In this document: positions 42,935-51,709 of the stretch, one piece after another
Layout: each line of letters starts with the position of its first letter
Numbering within the stretch: position 1 is the first letter of the stretch
Source: Schlegelella_A sp038241255
Lineage (GTDB): Bacteria > Pseudomonadota > Gammaproteobacteria > Burkholderiales > Burkholderiaceae_C
NCBI GenBank assembly: GCA_038241255.1
Contig: JBBRFW010000002.1
Span: forward strand, 59,297-123,296
Reading direction: 5' to 3'
DNA length: 64,000 nucleotides
Notes under the pieces: model-generated
The model's input: the letters and a program-made list of their open reading frames with translations, nothing else
Told to the model about the DNA's origin: nothing
Database searches by the model: none
Program-made: the position numbers and the translations under genes

Positions 42935-43357
42935 ATGAACCGCTTCTTCGCCTCTAACAAGTTCCTCGTCGCCGCGACCCTCGCCGCCGCGGCGCTCGGC
43001 GCCGCCACCGTTGCGGAGGCCCGCCCGGACGTCTACTTCTCGGTCGGCTTCCAAAACGGCCCGGCGTGGGTCGAGCAAGAACCGGTGTATGTCCAGCCGC
43101 GACCCGTGTACGTGGAGGCTCGCCCTGTCTACGTGCAGCCAGCGCCGGTGTACGTGAGACCGCCCGTCTACGTCACGCCGCGCGAGGTGTTCGAGCGCCC
43201 GCGCTGGGGCGGCTACGACGGCCGCCCCGAATGGGAGCGCGAGCGCGCCTGGCGTCAGGCCGAATGGCGTCGTCACGCGTGGCGCGAGGACTTCCGCGGC
43301 GACGACCGCGACCAATCTCGCGACCGAGACCGCGACGATCGCAAGCGCCATCACTGA
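42935..43357 (+). CDS. Exported Pro/Val/Tyr-repeat protein
   Basis: A 140-residue envelope protein. A signal peptide ends near VAEA-RP. Residues 46-80 form an irregular repeat of PVYV (VYVQPRPVYVEARPVYVQP, then APVYVRPPVYVTP). A Trp/Arg-rich segment (WERERAWRQAEWRR) and a highly charged Asp/Arg tail follow. The family is not clear. Its promoter carries the same regulator box as the two-component operon, so it is probably an envelope target of that system. ATG 42935 follows CCAGGAG. Confidence 0.75.
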   Translation: MNRFFASNKFLVAATLAAAALGAATVAEARPDVYFSVGFQNGPAWVEQEPVYVQPRPVYVEARPVYVQPAPVYVRPPVYVTPREVFERPRWGGYDGRPEWERERAWRQAEWRRHAWREDFRGDDRDQSRDRDRDDRKRHH

Positions 43358-43444
43358 TCATCCGCGCCGGGCGGCGCAATTCGCCGAGGCGTTCCTAGCG
43401 GGGAAGGTCTCTATGATGAGCCACCCCTCAGGAGCCCTGACGCC

Positions 43445-44290
43445 ATGCCTGCTCTCATCCATCGCCGTTCGGCACTGGCGCTCGCCGCCGCGACCATCGC
43501 CCCGGCCGCCTGGTCGCAGGCCGCGGCCGACGCCACCCTCGCGCAGATCAAGCAGCGCGGCACGCTTCGGGTCGGCGTCACCCAGGCTCCACCCTGGTAC
43601 TCCAAAGACCCGAAGTCCGGCGACTGGGCGAGCGGCGTCGGCGTCTCGCTTGGCAAGCAGATGGCCGCCGACCTCGGCGTGAAGTTCGAGCCGGTGGAGG
43701 TGACCTGGGGCACGGCAATCGCCGCGCTTCAAGGCAACAAGATCGACATGATGTCGATGATGGACGCCACGCCCGAGCGCGCGCAGGCGGTCGATTTCCC
43801 GAAGACCCCGCTGCTTTACTACTCGCTCGCGGTGCTGGCGCGCGACGATCTACCGGTGAAGACCTGGGCCGATCTCGACAGGCCGGCCGTGCGCATCGCC
43901 GTGCCGCAGGCGAGCAGCATGGACAAGTTCCTCAGCGAGAACGTCGCCAAGGCACAGATCTCGCGCTTCCCCGGCAACGCCGAAGCGATCGCCGCATTCC
44001 AGGCCGGGCGCGCAGATGCGGTGTGCCTCTTCCACCCGCCGCTGCTGGCGGCTCGGCAGAAGCTCGGCGCCGGCAAGATCGTCGTGCCGACGCCTTCGCA
44101 GTCGCAAGCGTCGAGCGTCGCGGTTAGGAAGGAAGCCGACAAGGCCTGGGTCGAGTGGGTCGACAAGGAGATCGGCAAGTTCTATACGAACGGCCAGACG
44201 CAGAAATGGTACGAGGAGTTCCTGGTCGGCTTCGGCCTCGACCCCAAGGCCTCGCCGCCGGTGATGAAGGAGATGCTCGGCAAGTCATAG
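43445..44290 (+). CDS. Polar amino-acid ABC transporter, substrate-binding protein
   Basis: A 281-residue SBP_bac_3 (PF00497) protein. Signal peptide to about residue 25 (WSQAAADA), then LAQIKQRGTLRVGVTQAPPW. GVSLGKQMAADLGVKFEPVE, IAALQGNKIDMMSMMDATPE and AVDFPKTPLLYYSLAVL follow. It should bind an amino acid or related amine in the periplasm and deliver it to the two permeases and ATPase encoded directly downstream. Confidence 0.92.
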   Translation: MPALIHRRSALALAAATIAPAAWSQAAADATLAQIKQRGTLRVGVTQAPPWYSKDPKSGDWASGVGVSLGKQMAADLGVKFEPVEVTWGTAIAALQGNKIDMMSMMDATPERAQAVDFPKTPLLYYSLAVLARDDLPVKTWADLDRPAVRIAVPQASSMDKFLSENVAKAQISRFPGNAEAIAAFQAGRADAVCLFHPPLLAARQKLGAGKIVVPTPSQSQASSVAVRKEADKAWVEWVDKEIGKFYTNGQTQKWYEEFLVGFGLDPKASPPVMKEMLGKS

Positions 44291-44324
44291 CTGGCCGGCG
44301 CGCGCACTCCTTGCCGTCACGTCG

Positions 44325-45002
44325 ATGCACGTCTGGAATTTCGCCCCGGTATGGGCGAATGCCGACCTGCTGGCGCTCGGTCTCCTCAACACGCTGAAGG
44401 TGACCGGCGCGGCGCTCGCCTTCGGCGTGCCGCTTGGCCTCGTGCTCGCGCTCATGCGCCTCTCGCCGCGATGGCTCCTGGCGTGGCCGGCGGGCGGGGT
44501 GATCGAGGTCTTCCGCACCACGCCGCCGCTGGTGCAGCTGTTCTGGTTCTTTTTCGCGCTGCCGATCCTGATCCACGTCGAGATGACTCCCTACGTCGCG
44601 TCGGTGCTCACGTTTTCGATCCAGTCGGCGGCGTTCTTCGCCGAGGTGTTCCGCGGTGGCATCGTCTCGGTCGAGCGCGGCCAATGGGAAGCGGCGCGCG
44701 CTCTCGGCATGGCACCGCCGCAGGTCATGCGGCGCATCGTTCTGCCGCAGGCCGTTAAGCGGATGATCCCGGCCTTTCTCGAGCGCGCGATCGAGCTGAT
44801 GAAGACAACGACGCTCGTCGCCATCGTCTCGTATGCCGACCTCCTGTTTCAGACCAACGAGGTGGCGCAGAAAACGTTCCGGCCGCTCGAGGTGTTCACC
44901 GTGACGGCGCTGATCTATTTCGTCGTCATCTTCGCGGCGAGCCAGCTCGTGCACGGGCTCGAACGTCGCCTCGCCGCGAGCGGCGAAGGGATGGCGCGCT
45001 GA
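44325..45002 (+). CDS. Polar amino-acid ABC transporter permease
   Basis: A 225-residue inner-membrane protein of the HisMQ type. It has GLLNTLKVTGAALAFGVPLG, then GGVIEVFRTTPPLVQLFWFF and the EAA loop GQWEAARALGMAPPQVMRRI. VLPQAVKRMIPAFLERAIEL follows. The next permease starts within its stop codon (TGATG). The pair should form a heterodimeric channel. Confidence 0.93.
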   Translation: MHVWNFAPVWANADLLALGLLNTLKVTGAALAFGVPLGLVLALMRLSPRWLLAWPAGGVIEVFRTTPPLVQLFWFFFALPILIHVEMTPYVASVLTFSIQSAAFFAEVFRGGIVSVERGQWEAARALGMAPPQVMRRIVLPQAVKRMIPAFLERAIELMKTTTLVAIVSYADLLFQTNEVAQKTFRPLEVFTVTALIYFVVIFAASQLVHGLERRLAASGEGMAR

Positions 45003-45676
45003 TGGGTGCGCTCTACCGCTGGAACTTCGCGCCGGTGCTCGACAACCTCGACGTGCTCTGGGCCGGCGCAATCGGCACGCTGCGCCTATTCGTCATCTGC
45101 CTAGTGCTCGGTTTCGGCTTCGGCCTCGTCGTCGGCCTCGGCCGGCATGCGCGAACGCGCTGGCTCCACCTGCCGGCGACCGCCTTCGTCGAGTTATTCC
45201 GCAACACGCCGGTGCTGGTGCAGATCCTCTGGTTCTACTACGCGCTGCCGATCCTGCTGCCCTTCCAGATCAGCCCGCTGACGGCGGCCGCGCTCGGCAT
45301 CTCCCTGAACTCGGCCGCGTTCTCGGCCGAAATCTACCGCGGCGGCATCGAATCGATCGACCGCGGCCAAGCCGAGGCGGCGCGCGCCCTCGGCATGACG
45401 CCGGCGCAGGCCATGCGCCGCATCGTCCTGCCGCAGGCGCTGCGAAGGATGCTGCCCGCGCTCACCAACCGTGGCATCGAGATCTTCAAGATGACGACGC
45501 TGGCCTCCGCTGTGGCCTATGTCGAGTTGCTGCAGCAGGGCAAGCTTCTCGCCTCGCTGAACTTCAACCCGATCGAGACGTACACCGTGATCGCCGTCGT
45601 CTTCTTCCTGTGCCTCTTTCCGATGGTGCAGGCGACGTATGCACTTGAGCGGCGACTCGGCCGGTCGGACGCATGA
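45002..45676 (+). CDS. Polar amino-acid ABC transporter permease
   Basis: A 224-residue HisMQ permease, partner of the preceding gene. It has LGFGFGLVVGLGRHARTRWL, FVELFRNTPVLVQILWFYYA and the EAA loop GQAEAARALGMTPAQAMRRI. VLPQALRRMLPALTNRGIEI follows. Its ATG overlaps the previous stop by one base, and the ATPase ATG overlaps its own stop as ATGA, so the operon is tightly coupled. Confidence 0.93.
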   Translation: MGALYRWNFAPVLDNLDVLWAGAIGTLRLFVICLVLGFGFGLVVGLGRHARTRWLHLPATAFVELFRNTPVLVQILWFYYALPILLPFQISPLTAAALGISLNSAAFSAEIYRGGIESIDRGQAEAARALGMTPAQAMRRIVLPQALRRMLPALTNRGIEIFKMTTLASAVAYVELLQQGKLLASLNFNPIETYTVIAVVFFLCLFPMVQATYALERRLGRSDA

Positions 45677-46506
45677 CGATGGGCGAGGCTTCCTCGCGGG
45701 TCGGCGACACGCCAGCGCACTCGGCGCAGCCGCTGATGCGCGTGCGCGCGCTGCACAAGGACTTCGGCGACCACGCGGTGCTGCGCGGCATCGATCTCGA
45801 CGTCATGCCCGGCGACCGCATCACCATCCTCGGCGCCTCGGGCTCGGGCAAGAGCACGCTGCTGCGCTGCCTCAACTTCATGGAACGGCCGACCGCCGGC
45901 ATCGTCGAGCTGGCAGGCCAGGCGATCGGCCGCGCCGCGCCTGGCAAGGCCGATCCCGGCCGGCGCACGTACGACGAAGCCGAGCTGACACGCGTGCGCC
46001 AGCGCGTCGGCATGGTGTTCCAGCAGTTCAACCTGTTCCCGCACATGAGCGCGCTCGGCAACGTGATGGAGGGGCTCCGCACCGTTCGCGGCCAGGGCCA
46101 TCCCGAGGCGCGCGAGCGCGCCCGGGCTGAGCTCGCCCGCGTCGGCCTCGCCGACAAGGCCGAGGCCTACCCGGCGCGCCTTTCGGGCGGACAGAAGCAA
46201 CGCGTGGCCATCGCCCGCGCGCTGGCGATGGATCCTGAGGTGCTGCTGTTCGACGAGCCAACCTCCGCGCTAGACCCCGAGCTGGTCGGCGAGGTGCTGC
46301 GCGTGATCCGATCGCTCGCCGAGGAAGGCCGCACGATGCTGCTGGTAACGCACGAGATCGGGTTTGCGTACCACGTCGCTAACCGCGTGCTCTTCATCGC
46401 GGAGGGCGTGATCCACGAGCAGGGCACGCCCGACCAGGTGCTCAAACACCCGAGCGAGCCGCGCACGCAGGCGTTCGTGAAGCGCCACCGCGAATTCGAC
46501 TTCTGA
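45673..46506 (+). CDS. Polar amino-acid ABC transporter ATP-binding protein
   Basis: A 277-residue GlnQ/HisP-type ATPase. Walker A is GASGSGKST, the Q-loop VGMVFQQFNLFPH, the signature LSGGQKQRVAIARAL, Walker B LLFDEPTSALD and the switch His in LLVTHEIGFA. About 20 extra residues precede the domain, so a shorter start at ATG in LMRVRAL is possible. It energises the two permeases upstream. Confidence 0.94.
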   Translation: MTMGEASSRVGDTPAHSAQPLMRVRALHKDFGDHAVLRGIDLDVMPGDRITILGASGSGKSTLLRCLNFMERPTAGIVELAGQAIGRAAPGKADPGRRTYDEAELTRVRQRVGMVFQQFNLFPHMSALGNVMEGLRTVRGQGHPEARERARAELARVGLADKAEAYPARLSGGQKQRVAIARALAMDPEVLLFDEPTSALDPELVGEVLRVIRSLAEEGRTMLLVTHEIGFAYHVANRVLFIAEGVIHEQGTPDQVLKHPSEPRTQAFVKRHREFDF

Positions 46507-46527
46507 CCTCCTTCGAGAACGAACGCC

Positions 46528-47472
46528 ATGACCGCAGCTCCCACGAATGCGCTTGCCCAGGGCGAAAGCGCCCAGGGCTACCTCGCCGACCCGCGCAACG
46601 ACGTCGTGCTCGTCTACATCAACGGCGCCTACCTGCCGCGTGACGAGGCGTGCGTCTCGATCTTCGATAGCGGCTTCGTCCTCGGTGACGGCATCTGGGA
46701 GGGCCTGCGCCTGGTGCAGGGCCGCATCATCAGCCTCGACGCGCACCTCGACCGCCTCTACGAAGGCGCGACCTCGATCGCGCTCGACGTTGGACTCACG
46801 CGTGCCGATCTGACGCAAGCGCTGCTCGACACGCTGGCGAAGAACGCGATGACCGATGGCGCGCACATTCGGCTGATGGTGACGCGCGGGCTCAAGCGCA
46901 CGCCCAACCAGGACCCGCGCTTCGTGATCGGCAAGGCGACCATCGTCATCGTCGCCGAGTTCAAGACGCCTAAGCCCGAGTCGAAGGCGCGCGGCCTCTC
47001 GCTCTTCACGTCGAGCTTTCGCACCAGCGGACCCGACGTCTTCGACCTGCGCCTCAACTCGCACAGCCGCCTCAACCTGATCCAGGCGCTGATCCAGGCC
47101 ATCCACGCCGGCGCCGACGAAGCGCTGATGCTCGACCCACGGGGCTTCGTCGCGAGCTGCAACTCAACCAACTTCTTCATCGTGCGCCACGGCGAGCTGT
47201 GGACCTCGACGAGCGCATATTCGTTCAGGGGCATTACGCAAAAGAACGTCATGGACGCCTGGACGGCCGCCGGCGGGGTCGCCCGCGAATGCGATTTCAC
47301 GCTGGCGCAGGTTTACTCGGCGAAGGAGGCGTTTGTGACGGGAACGCTCGGCGGCGTCACGCCGGTCACGAAGGTCGACGGTCGAACGATCGGCGACGGG
47401 CGGCCGGGCGCGCAGACGAAGCGGGCCGGCGAGCTCTACCTGCGCTCGGTCACCACGTCGATCGAGGTCTGA
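46528..47472 (+). CDS. Class IV aminotransferase-like protein (PLP lysine position not conserved)
   Basis: A 314-residue protein of the D-amino-acid/branched-chain aminotransferase fold: VYINGAYLPRDEACVSIFDS and GFVLGDGIWEGLRL, then RLMVTRGLK. The C-terminal block is ADEALMLDPRGFVASCNSTN followed by FFIVRHGELWTSTS. In this family the PLP lysine lies just before LNxx in that second domain. Here the segment is LRLNSHSRLNLIQA with Arg181, and I see no lysine in the right place. It may be a non-aminating relative or use another residue. It lies 21 bases after the ABC operon and may handle the transported amine. Confidence 0.8.
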   Translation: MTAAPTNALAQGESAQGYLADPRNDVVLVYINGAYLPRDEACVSIFDSGFVLGDGIWEGLRLVQGRIISLDAHLDRLYEGATSIALDVGLTRADLTQALLDTLAKNAMTDGAHIRLMVTRGLKRTPNQDPRFVIGKATIVIVAEFKTPKPESKARGLSLFTSSFRTSGPDVFDLRLNSHSRLNLIQALIQAIHAGADEALMLDPRGFVASCNSTNFFIVRHGELWTSTSAYSFRGITQKNVMDAWTAAGGVARECDFTLAQVYSAKEAFVTGTLGGVTPVTKVDGRTIGDGRPGAQTKRAGELYLRSVTTSIEV

Positions 47473-47739
47473 ACAGGCGCGCTCGATGCCGCTCAGGCGG
47501 GCGGATCGCCCGTACCCGAGCTTTAGCGTGCGGGAGCATCATGAGCGCCTGATTCGCAAACTCCTGCGTCAGCTCGGTCGCGCGGCGCAGGGCGAGCTCC
47601 TGGTCGTGCTCGAGCTCGACGTTCTCGAGCATCAAACGATCACCTTGCTGCCAGCCGGCGCGAAATCCATGCGCTTCATCTCCTCCATCAGCCATGTCGC
47701 CATCACCTGGCACCGCTGGCCTTCGAGAAACACCTAGGT

Positions 47740-48322
47740 GTTCTCGCGCAGAGTTTTTCGTTGCCCTCGAAGGCGCGGTCGACTTTTGGCACGCGCCATC
47801 TTGACGAGAACACGCGCAACGTCGGCGGAAGTCGCGACGTCGTTTCCCAGCCGAATCATCTCGGCCCCAAGTCGCGCCTCATCGCCGATCGTCGCGGGGA
47901 CATCGTTCAGCGACGCGAGCGGGGCCAGACCCGGTTGCGACCAGCCTGATCAAGCGCCTCGGGAAGCATGGCGGGATCGTGGACGGATTTGTAAGTCGAG
48001 GTGACCGCCACATGTGCGCACGGCGCAGCGACCCGCGGCAGTATTGTCAATTTCGCCCTCGTCGCGGCGGCGAGTACTTCGGGCAATTCGCGCGTCGCGA
48101 TGAACTCCGAGCCGAAGAACGCGGGGCTGAGCAGCAGTACCGCGGCTACCGAGGTGTCGAGCGCTTCCTTTGTCTATCCGAACCAGCGCGATCCGGGAGC
48201 GGGTGCGCGTGTCGTCCCAGGCGGCGAACCGGACACTGCTTGAAAGACTCCTCGACCGGATGCAGCTCGGCGAGCCATGCGCGGTCGGCGTGCGAGTAGC
48301 TGACGAAGAAGCCGTCTCGCAT
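47740..48322 (-). pseudogene. Dead TIR-domain gene
   Basis: ATG 48322 opens MRDGFFVSYSHADRAWLAEL, the first strand and helix of a TIR domain. After frame changes come AWDDTRTR, GSRWFG-stop-TKEALDTS, then VAAVLLLSPAFFGSEFIATR and ELPEVLAAATRAKLTILPRV. Further on lies APLASLNDVPATIGDEARL. Several frameshifts and an internal stop rule out function. TIR proteins in bacteria are often NAD-consuming defence effectors. Downstream, 47473-47739 holds LMEEMKRMDFAPAGSKVIV and a short Glu-rich piece on the same strand that may belong to it, and nothing else I can support. Confidence 0.65.
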
Positions 48323-48439
48323 GGGCGCGCGCTCGCCTGTCACCGGGTTCATCGCGTCGGCATTGTGGCGCGCCCCGCCCCGTTGGCGGCAGCTTGCGCC
48401 GCAGTTCCACGCCGCACGCCGACGCGCGCACGCCGCGCG

Positions 48440-49150
48440 TTAGCGCCGCAGCATCTGCTTCAGGGTCTCGCCAGCGGCGGGTTCGGCGAGATCGAGCTCG
48501 TCCTGCAGCGCCTGCAGGTGCAGCGCGAGAATGCGTCGGCCGCGGGCGACCTCGCCGGCAGCGATCGCTTCGACGAGATCGACGTGGTCGCCGTGCATGG
48601 CGTCGTCCTTGCTGCGACGTGTGCCGTGCGCGAGGAGGATGAGCGGCATGCGCGAGAGCAGGTCGTCGAGGAGCTGGGCGAGAATCCGGTTGCCACAGTG
48701 CTCCGCGAGCAGGCGGTGGAATGCGATCGCGAGCCGATAGCCTTCCTTCACGTCGCCCGACTTGAACGCACGCTCCTGCGCACGCACGTGCGCACGCATG
48801 GCCTTCACCGTCGCCGGCACCGGTGAGCGCGCCAGCACTTCGACCACCATGCCCTCAATCGCCAAGCGCGCTTCCAGGATCTGGCGGCAGTCTTCGGCCG
48901 ATGGCTTAGCAACTGTGGCGCCGCGGTTGGGCGCAAGCTGCAGTATCCCTTTGTGCGCAAGGCGCTGCAGCGCGGTGCGCACGCTCGTGCGGCTCACCTG
49001 GAACAGCTCGGTGAGCTCCGCCTCCTTCAGCTTGACGCCGGGTCCAAGCCTGTGCTCCTGCACGGCCGCGTGGATGGCGGCGTACACGCGCTCGTCGGCG
49101 GTCGGACGCGCGCGAGAAACGCCGATGGAAGAGGAGTCGTTGGCGTGCAC
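48440..49150 (-). CDS. GntR-family (FCD) transcriptional regulator
   Basis: A 236-residue regulator. The N-terminal winged helix contains ERVYAAIHAAVQEHRLGPGV, KLKEAELTELFQVSRTSVRT and ALQRLAHKGILQLAPN. The C-terminal FCD domain has QILEARLAIEGMVVEVLARS and the metal/ligand helices (AFHRLLAEHCGN, DDAMHGDHVDLVEAI) with histidines. GTG 49150 gives the usual length; an upstream ATG at 49339 would overlap the ubiD gene. It is divergent from the UbiD/ABC/amidohydrolase/UbiX cluster and probably represses it until its substrate is present. Confidence 0.88.
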   Translation of the reverse strand: MHANDSSSIGVSRARPTADERVYAAIHAAVQEHRLGPGVKLKEAELTELFQVSRTSVRTALQRLAHKGILQLAPNRGATVAKPSAEDCRQILEARLAIEGMVVEVLARSPVPATVKAMRAHVRAQERAFKSGDVKEGYRLAIAFHRLLAEHCGNRILAQLLDDLLSRMPLILLAHGTRRSKDDAMHGDHVDLVEAIAAGEVARGRRILALHLQALQDELDLAEPAAGETLKQMLRR

Positions 49151-49228
49151 GAGGATCGAAAGCGAGGCGGCGAATTCTAGACGCCGGCCCCCTGGCACGG
49201 AAGTTTCTTTGGACAATCCAGCCCGGGT

Positions 49229-49239
49229 TTGTTCTACAA
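49229..49239. promoter_or_regulatory. FadR-type GntR operator TTGT-N3-ACAA
   Basis: TTGTTCTACAA is a perfect dyad matching the TNGTNNNACNA layout bound by FadR/FCD-subfamily regulators. It lies between the divergent gntR and ubiD starts, about 80 bases from each, and is the natural site for the regulator at 48440-49150. Confidence 0.6.
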
Positions 49240-49311
49240 GATTCGCCCCAACGCGTCGACCAGAATGCTCATTTCCGGTGCCGTATGCCCCCTTCGAGGG
49301 CAGCGGCAAAG

Positions 49312-50694
49312 ATGTCGGAGCCTCCGTTGCCAGCCTCAACTTCGTCTTCCAGCTTTCCCTCGCTGCGCACTTTCCTCGATGCGCTGCCCGAGCACGAGCT
49401 TCTGCTCGTTCCAGGGCTCGCCGATCTCGACTACGTGAAGACCGCGCTCGTGCTCGATCTCGATGCGAGAAAACGCCACCCTGTCGTGCGCTTCGATCCG
49501 CCCCCGGGCGGAGTTCCCGTGGTCGCCAACGTCTTCGCCGATCGCGAGCGCATCGCCCGCATCGCCGGCACGACGCGAAGCGGCTTCAACGGCGCGTGGG
49601 TCGCCGCGCTCGAGCACTTGCTACCGGCGGTTGTCGTCGAACGCGGGGAATGCCAGGAGATCGTTACCGAGGGCGACGCGGTCGACGCTGCTGCGTTGCC
49701 GATCACGCGCCACTTCGCCGGCGACGCCGGCCGCTACATCAGTTCGGGCATCCTCGTCTGCAAGGACCCGGACACGGGCGTTCGTAACCTCAGCTTCCAG
49801 CGACTGCAGCTGAAGGGGCGCGACCGCTTCGGCGCGAGCCTGCATTCGCGTGGTCACATATGGGAGCACCTGCAGCGTTGCCAGGCGCGCAGCAAGAACC
49901 TCGAGGTCGCGATCGTGATCGGATGTCACCCGGCGATCTACCTGGCCGCTGCGGCGAAGGTGGCGATGGAGGTCGACGAGTTCGCGATTGCCGGCGCACT
50001 GCTGAAGCGGCCGGTCGAGCTGGTCCGGTGCAAGACGATCGACGTTGAGGTGCCGGCCGGAGCCGAGTACGTGCTCGAAGGCGAACTCCTCTCCGGAGTC
50101 GAGGAAGACGAAGGGCCGTTCGGCGAGTACACCGGCTACTCGACGTATCGCTCGACGCGCAACGTCTTCGTCCTAAAGGCGATCACGCGCCGCGCGGCGC
50201 CCATCTTTCTCGACATCGTCCCCGGCATGACGAACGACCACCTCCTGCTCGGACGCAGCGCCAAGGAGGCGCACGTCTACGGGCGCCTCAAGGAGATGGT
50301 GCCCAACCTCGTCGCGCTCAACTATCCGAAGTCGGGAACGCACTTCCACGCGTATCTCTCGCTGAAGAAGAGCGCCGAGGGGCAGGCCCGGCACGCGCTC
50401 ATGCTGCTGCTCGGCCTCGACAACTACATCAAGTTCGCCGTCGCCGTCGACGCCGACGTCGACGTCTACAACGACGACGATGTGCTCTGGGCAATGGCCA
50501 CGCGCTTCCAAGCCGACACCGACATGTTCATGGTGCCCAAGGTGTTCTGCAACCGGCTCGACCCCTCGTCGGTCGACGGCATGTCGGCCAAGCTGGGCAT
50601 CGACGCCACCGCGCCCCTCGACTGGGACGTGCAGCGCACCGCGCTGCCGCCCGACGCCGTCGAATGGGCGCGCCGATTCATCGATCGATCCTGA
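49312..50694 (+). CDS. UbiD-family prFMN-dependent decarboxylase
   Basis: About 460 residues. The UbiD fold and its prFMN-site residues are visible: Arg in RNLSFQRLQLKG, VAIVIGCHPAIYLAAAAK, and the catalytic Glu motif EDEGPFGEYTGY. ITRRAAPIFLDIVPGMTNDH follows. UbiD enzymes reversibly decarboxylate aromatic, heteroaromatic or alpha,beta-unsaturated acids using prenylated FMN. Ubiquinone-type UbiD is usually nearer 490 residues and sits elsewhere, so this is a catabolic member; its cofactor maker, UbiX, lies in the same cluster. ATG 49285 is an alternative start. Confidence 0.9.
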   Translation: MSEPPLPASTSSSSFPSLRTFLDALPEHELLLVPGLADLDYVKTALVLDLDARKRHPVVRFDPPPGGVPVVANVFADRERIARIAGTTRSGFNGAWVAALEHLLPAVVVERGECQEIVTEGDAVDAAALPITRHFAGDAGRYISSGILVCKDPDTGVRNLSFQRLQLKGRDRFGASLHSRGHIWEHLQRCQARSKNLEVAIVIGCHPAIYLAAAAKVAMEVDEFAIAGALLKRPVELVRCKTIDVEVPAGAEYVLEGELLSGVEEDEGPFGEYTGYSTYRSTRNVFVLKAITRRAAPIFLDIVPGMTNDHLLLGRSAKEAHVYGRLKEMVPNLVALNYPKSGTHFHAYLSLKKSAEGQARHALMLLLGLDNYIKFAVAVDADVDVYNDDDVLWAMATRFQADTDMFMVPKVFCNRLDPSSVDGMSAKLGIDATAPLDWDVQRTALPPDAVEWARRFIDRS

Positions 50695-50710
50695 GCTCCG
50701 GAGATTACCC

Positions 50711-51709
50711 ATGTCGCTTTCGCACTCTCGCCGCGCCGTGCTGGCGCTCGCCGCCGCCGCTCTCGCGCTGGCTACGCCCGTCTTCGCCCAGTCGCCCGGC
50801 GCCAAGCCGCCGGCGAAAGTGAGCTTTCGTCTCGACTGGAAGCCGGGCGGACAGCACGCGCCCTTCTATCTCGGCAAGGAGCGCGGCTTCTACGCCGCCG
50901 AAGGCATCGACCTCACGATCATCTCAGGCTCGGGCTCGTCCGACTCGATCAAGCAGCTCGGCGCCGGAGCCGTCGACCTTGCGCTGGTCGATGGCCTCGT
51001 GCTGGTTCAGGGCGCCGAGCAGAAGGTGCCGGTCAAAGCCGTCGCCGCGTACTACCAGCGCACGCCGATCGCGCTCATCAGCCCGAAGACGAAGCCGCTC
51101 ACCGACCCGCAGCAGCTGACGCGCGGCGCCAAGATCGGCTCCAAGCGCGCGAGCGCGACGTCGCAAGGCCTCGCGGCGCTGCTGGCGGTCAACAAGATCG
51201 ATCCGAAGACCGTGAACCTAGTGGACATCGGCTTCGGCGTGCAGCCATTGCTCGTCGGCCAGGTGGACGCGCTGATGGGCTTCACGATGAACGAGGCGAT
51301 CGAGGCCGAATCGGCCGGCATGCCGGTCGCGGAGATGCTGATCGCCAACCAGGGTGTCACCGCCTATGGCCTCACGATCGCAACGAGCGACAAGTTCCTG
51401 AAGGCGCAGCTCGAGATCGTGCGCGGGTTCCTGCGCGCGACTCGCCGTGCGGTCGAGGCGAGCGCCGCCGACAGCGCCGCGTCGGTCGAGGCGTTGACCA
51501 AGTCTGTCAGCGAGGTCGACGTCGGCCGCGAGACCAAGGTGCTCGCGAAGACGGTCCCGTTCTGGTCGGTGCAGGGCAAGCCGCTCGCGAGCTTCGGCAT
51601 CGAGACGGCGGCAGGCTGGCAACAGACGATCGAGACCGCGAAGCGCGTCGGCCTCGTCGAGACCGCGCCGAAGGTGTCCGACGTGCTCGCCGAGGGCTTC
51701 GCCCAGTGA
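50711..51709 (+). CDS. NMT1/SsuA-like ABC transporter binding protein
   Basis: A 332-residue periplasmic protein. Signal peptide to AFAQSPG, then VSFRLDWKPGGQHAPFYLGK and ERGFYAAEGIDLTIISGSGS. IKQLGAGAVDLALVDGL, ASATSQGLAALLA and VGQVDALMGFTMNEAIEAE follow. The NMT1/THI5-like fold is used for thiamine precursors, pyrimidines, nitrate, sulfonates and other small rings. Given the neighbours, a nitrogen-containing ring acid is a reasonable guess. ATG 50711 follows CGGAG. Confidence 0.9.
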   Translation: MSLSHSRRAVLALAAAALALATPVFAQSPGAKPPAKVSFRLDWKPGGQHAPFYLGKERGFYAAEGIDLTIISGSGSSDSIKQLGAGAVDLALVDGLVLVQGAEQKVPVKAVAAYYQRTPIALISPKTKPLTDPQQLTRGAKIGSKRASATSQGLAALLAVNKIDPKTVNLVDIGFGVQPLLVGQVDALMGFTMNEAIEAESAGMPVAEMLIANQGVTAYGLTIATSDKFLKAQLEIVRGFLRATRRAVEASAADSAASVEALTKSVSEVDVGRETKVLAKTVPFWSVQGKPLASFGIETAAGWQQTIETAKRVGLVETAPKVSDVLAEGFAQ

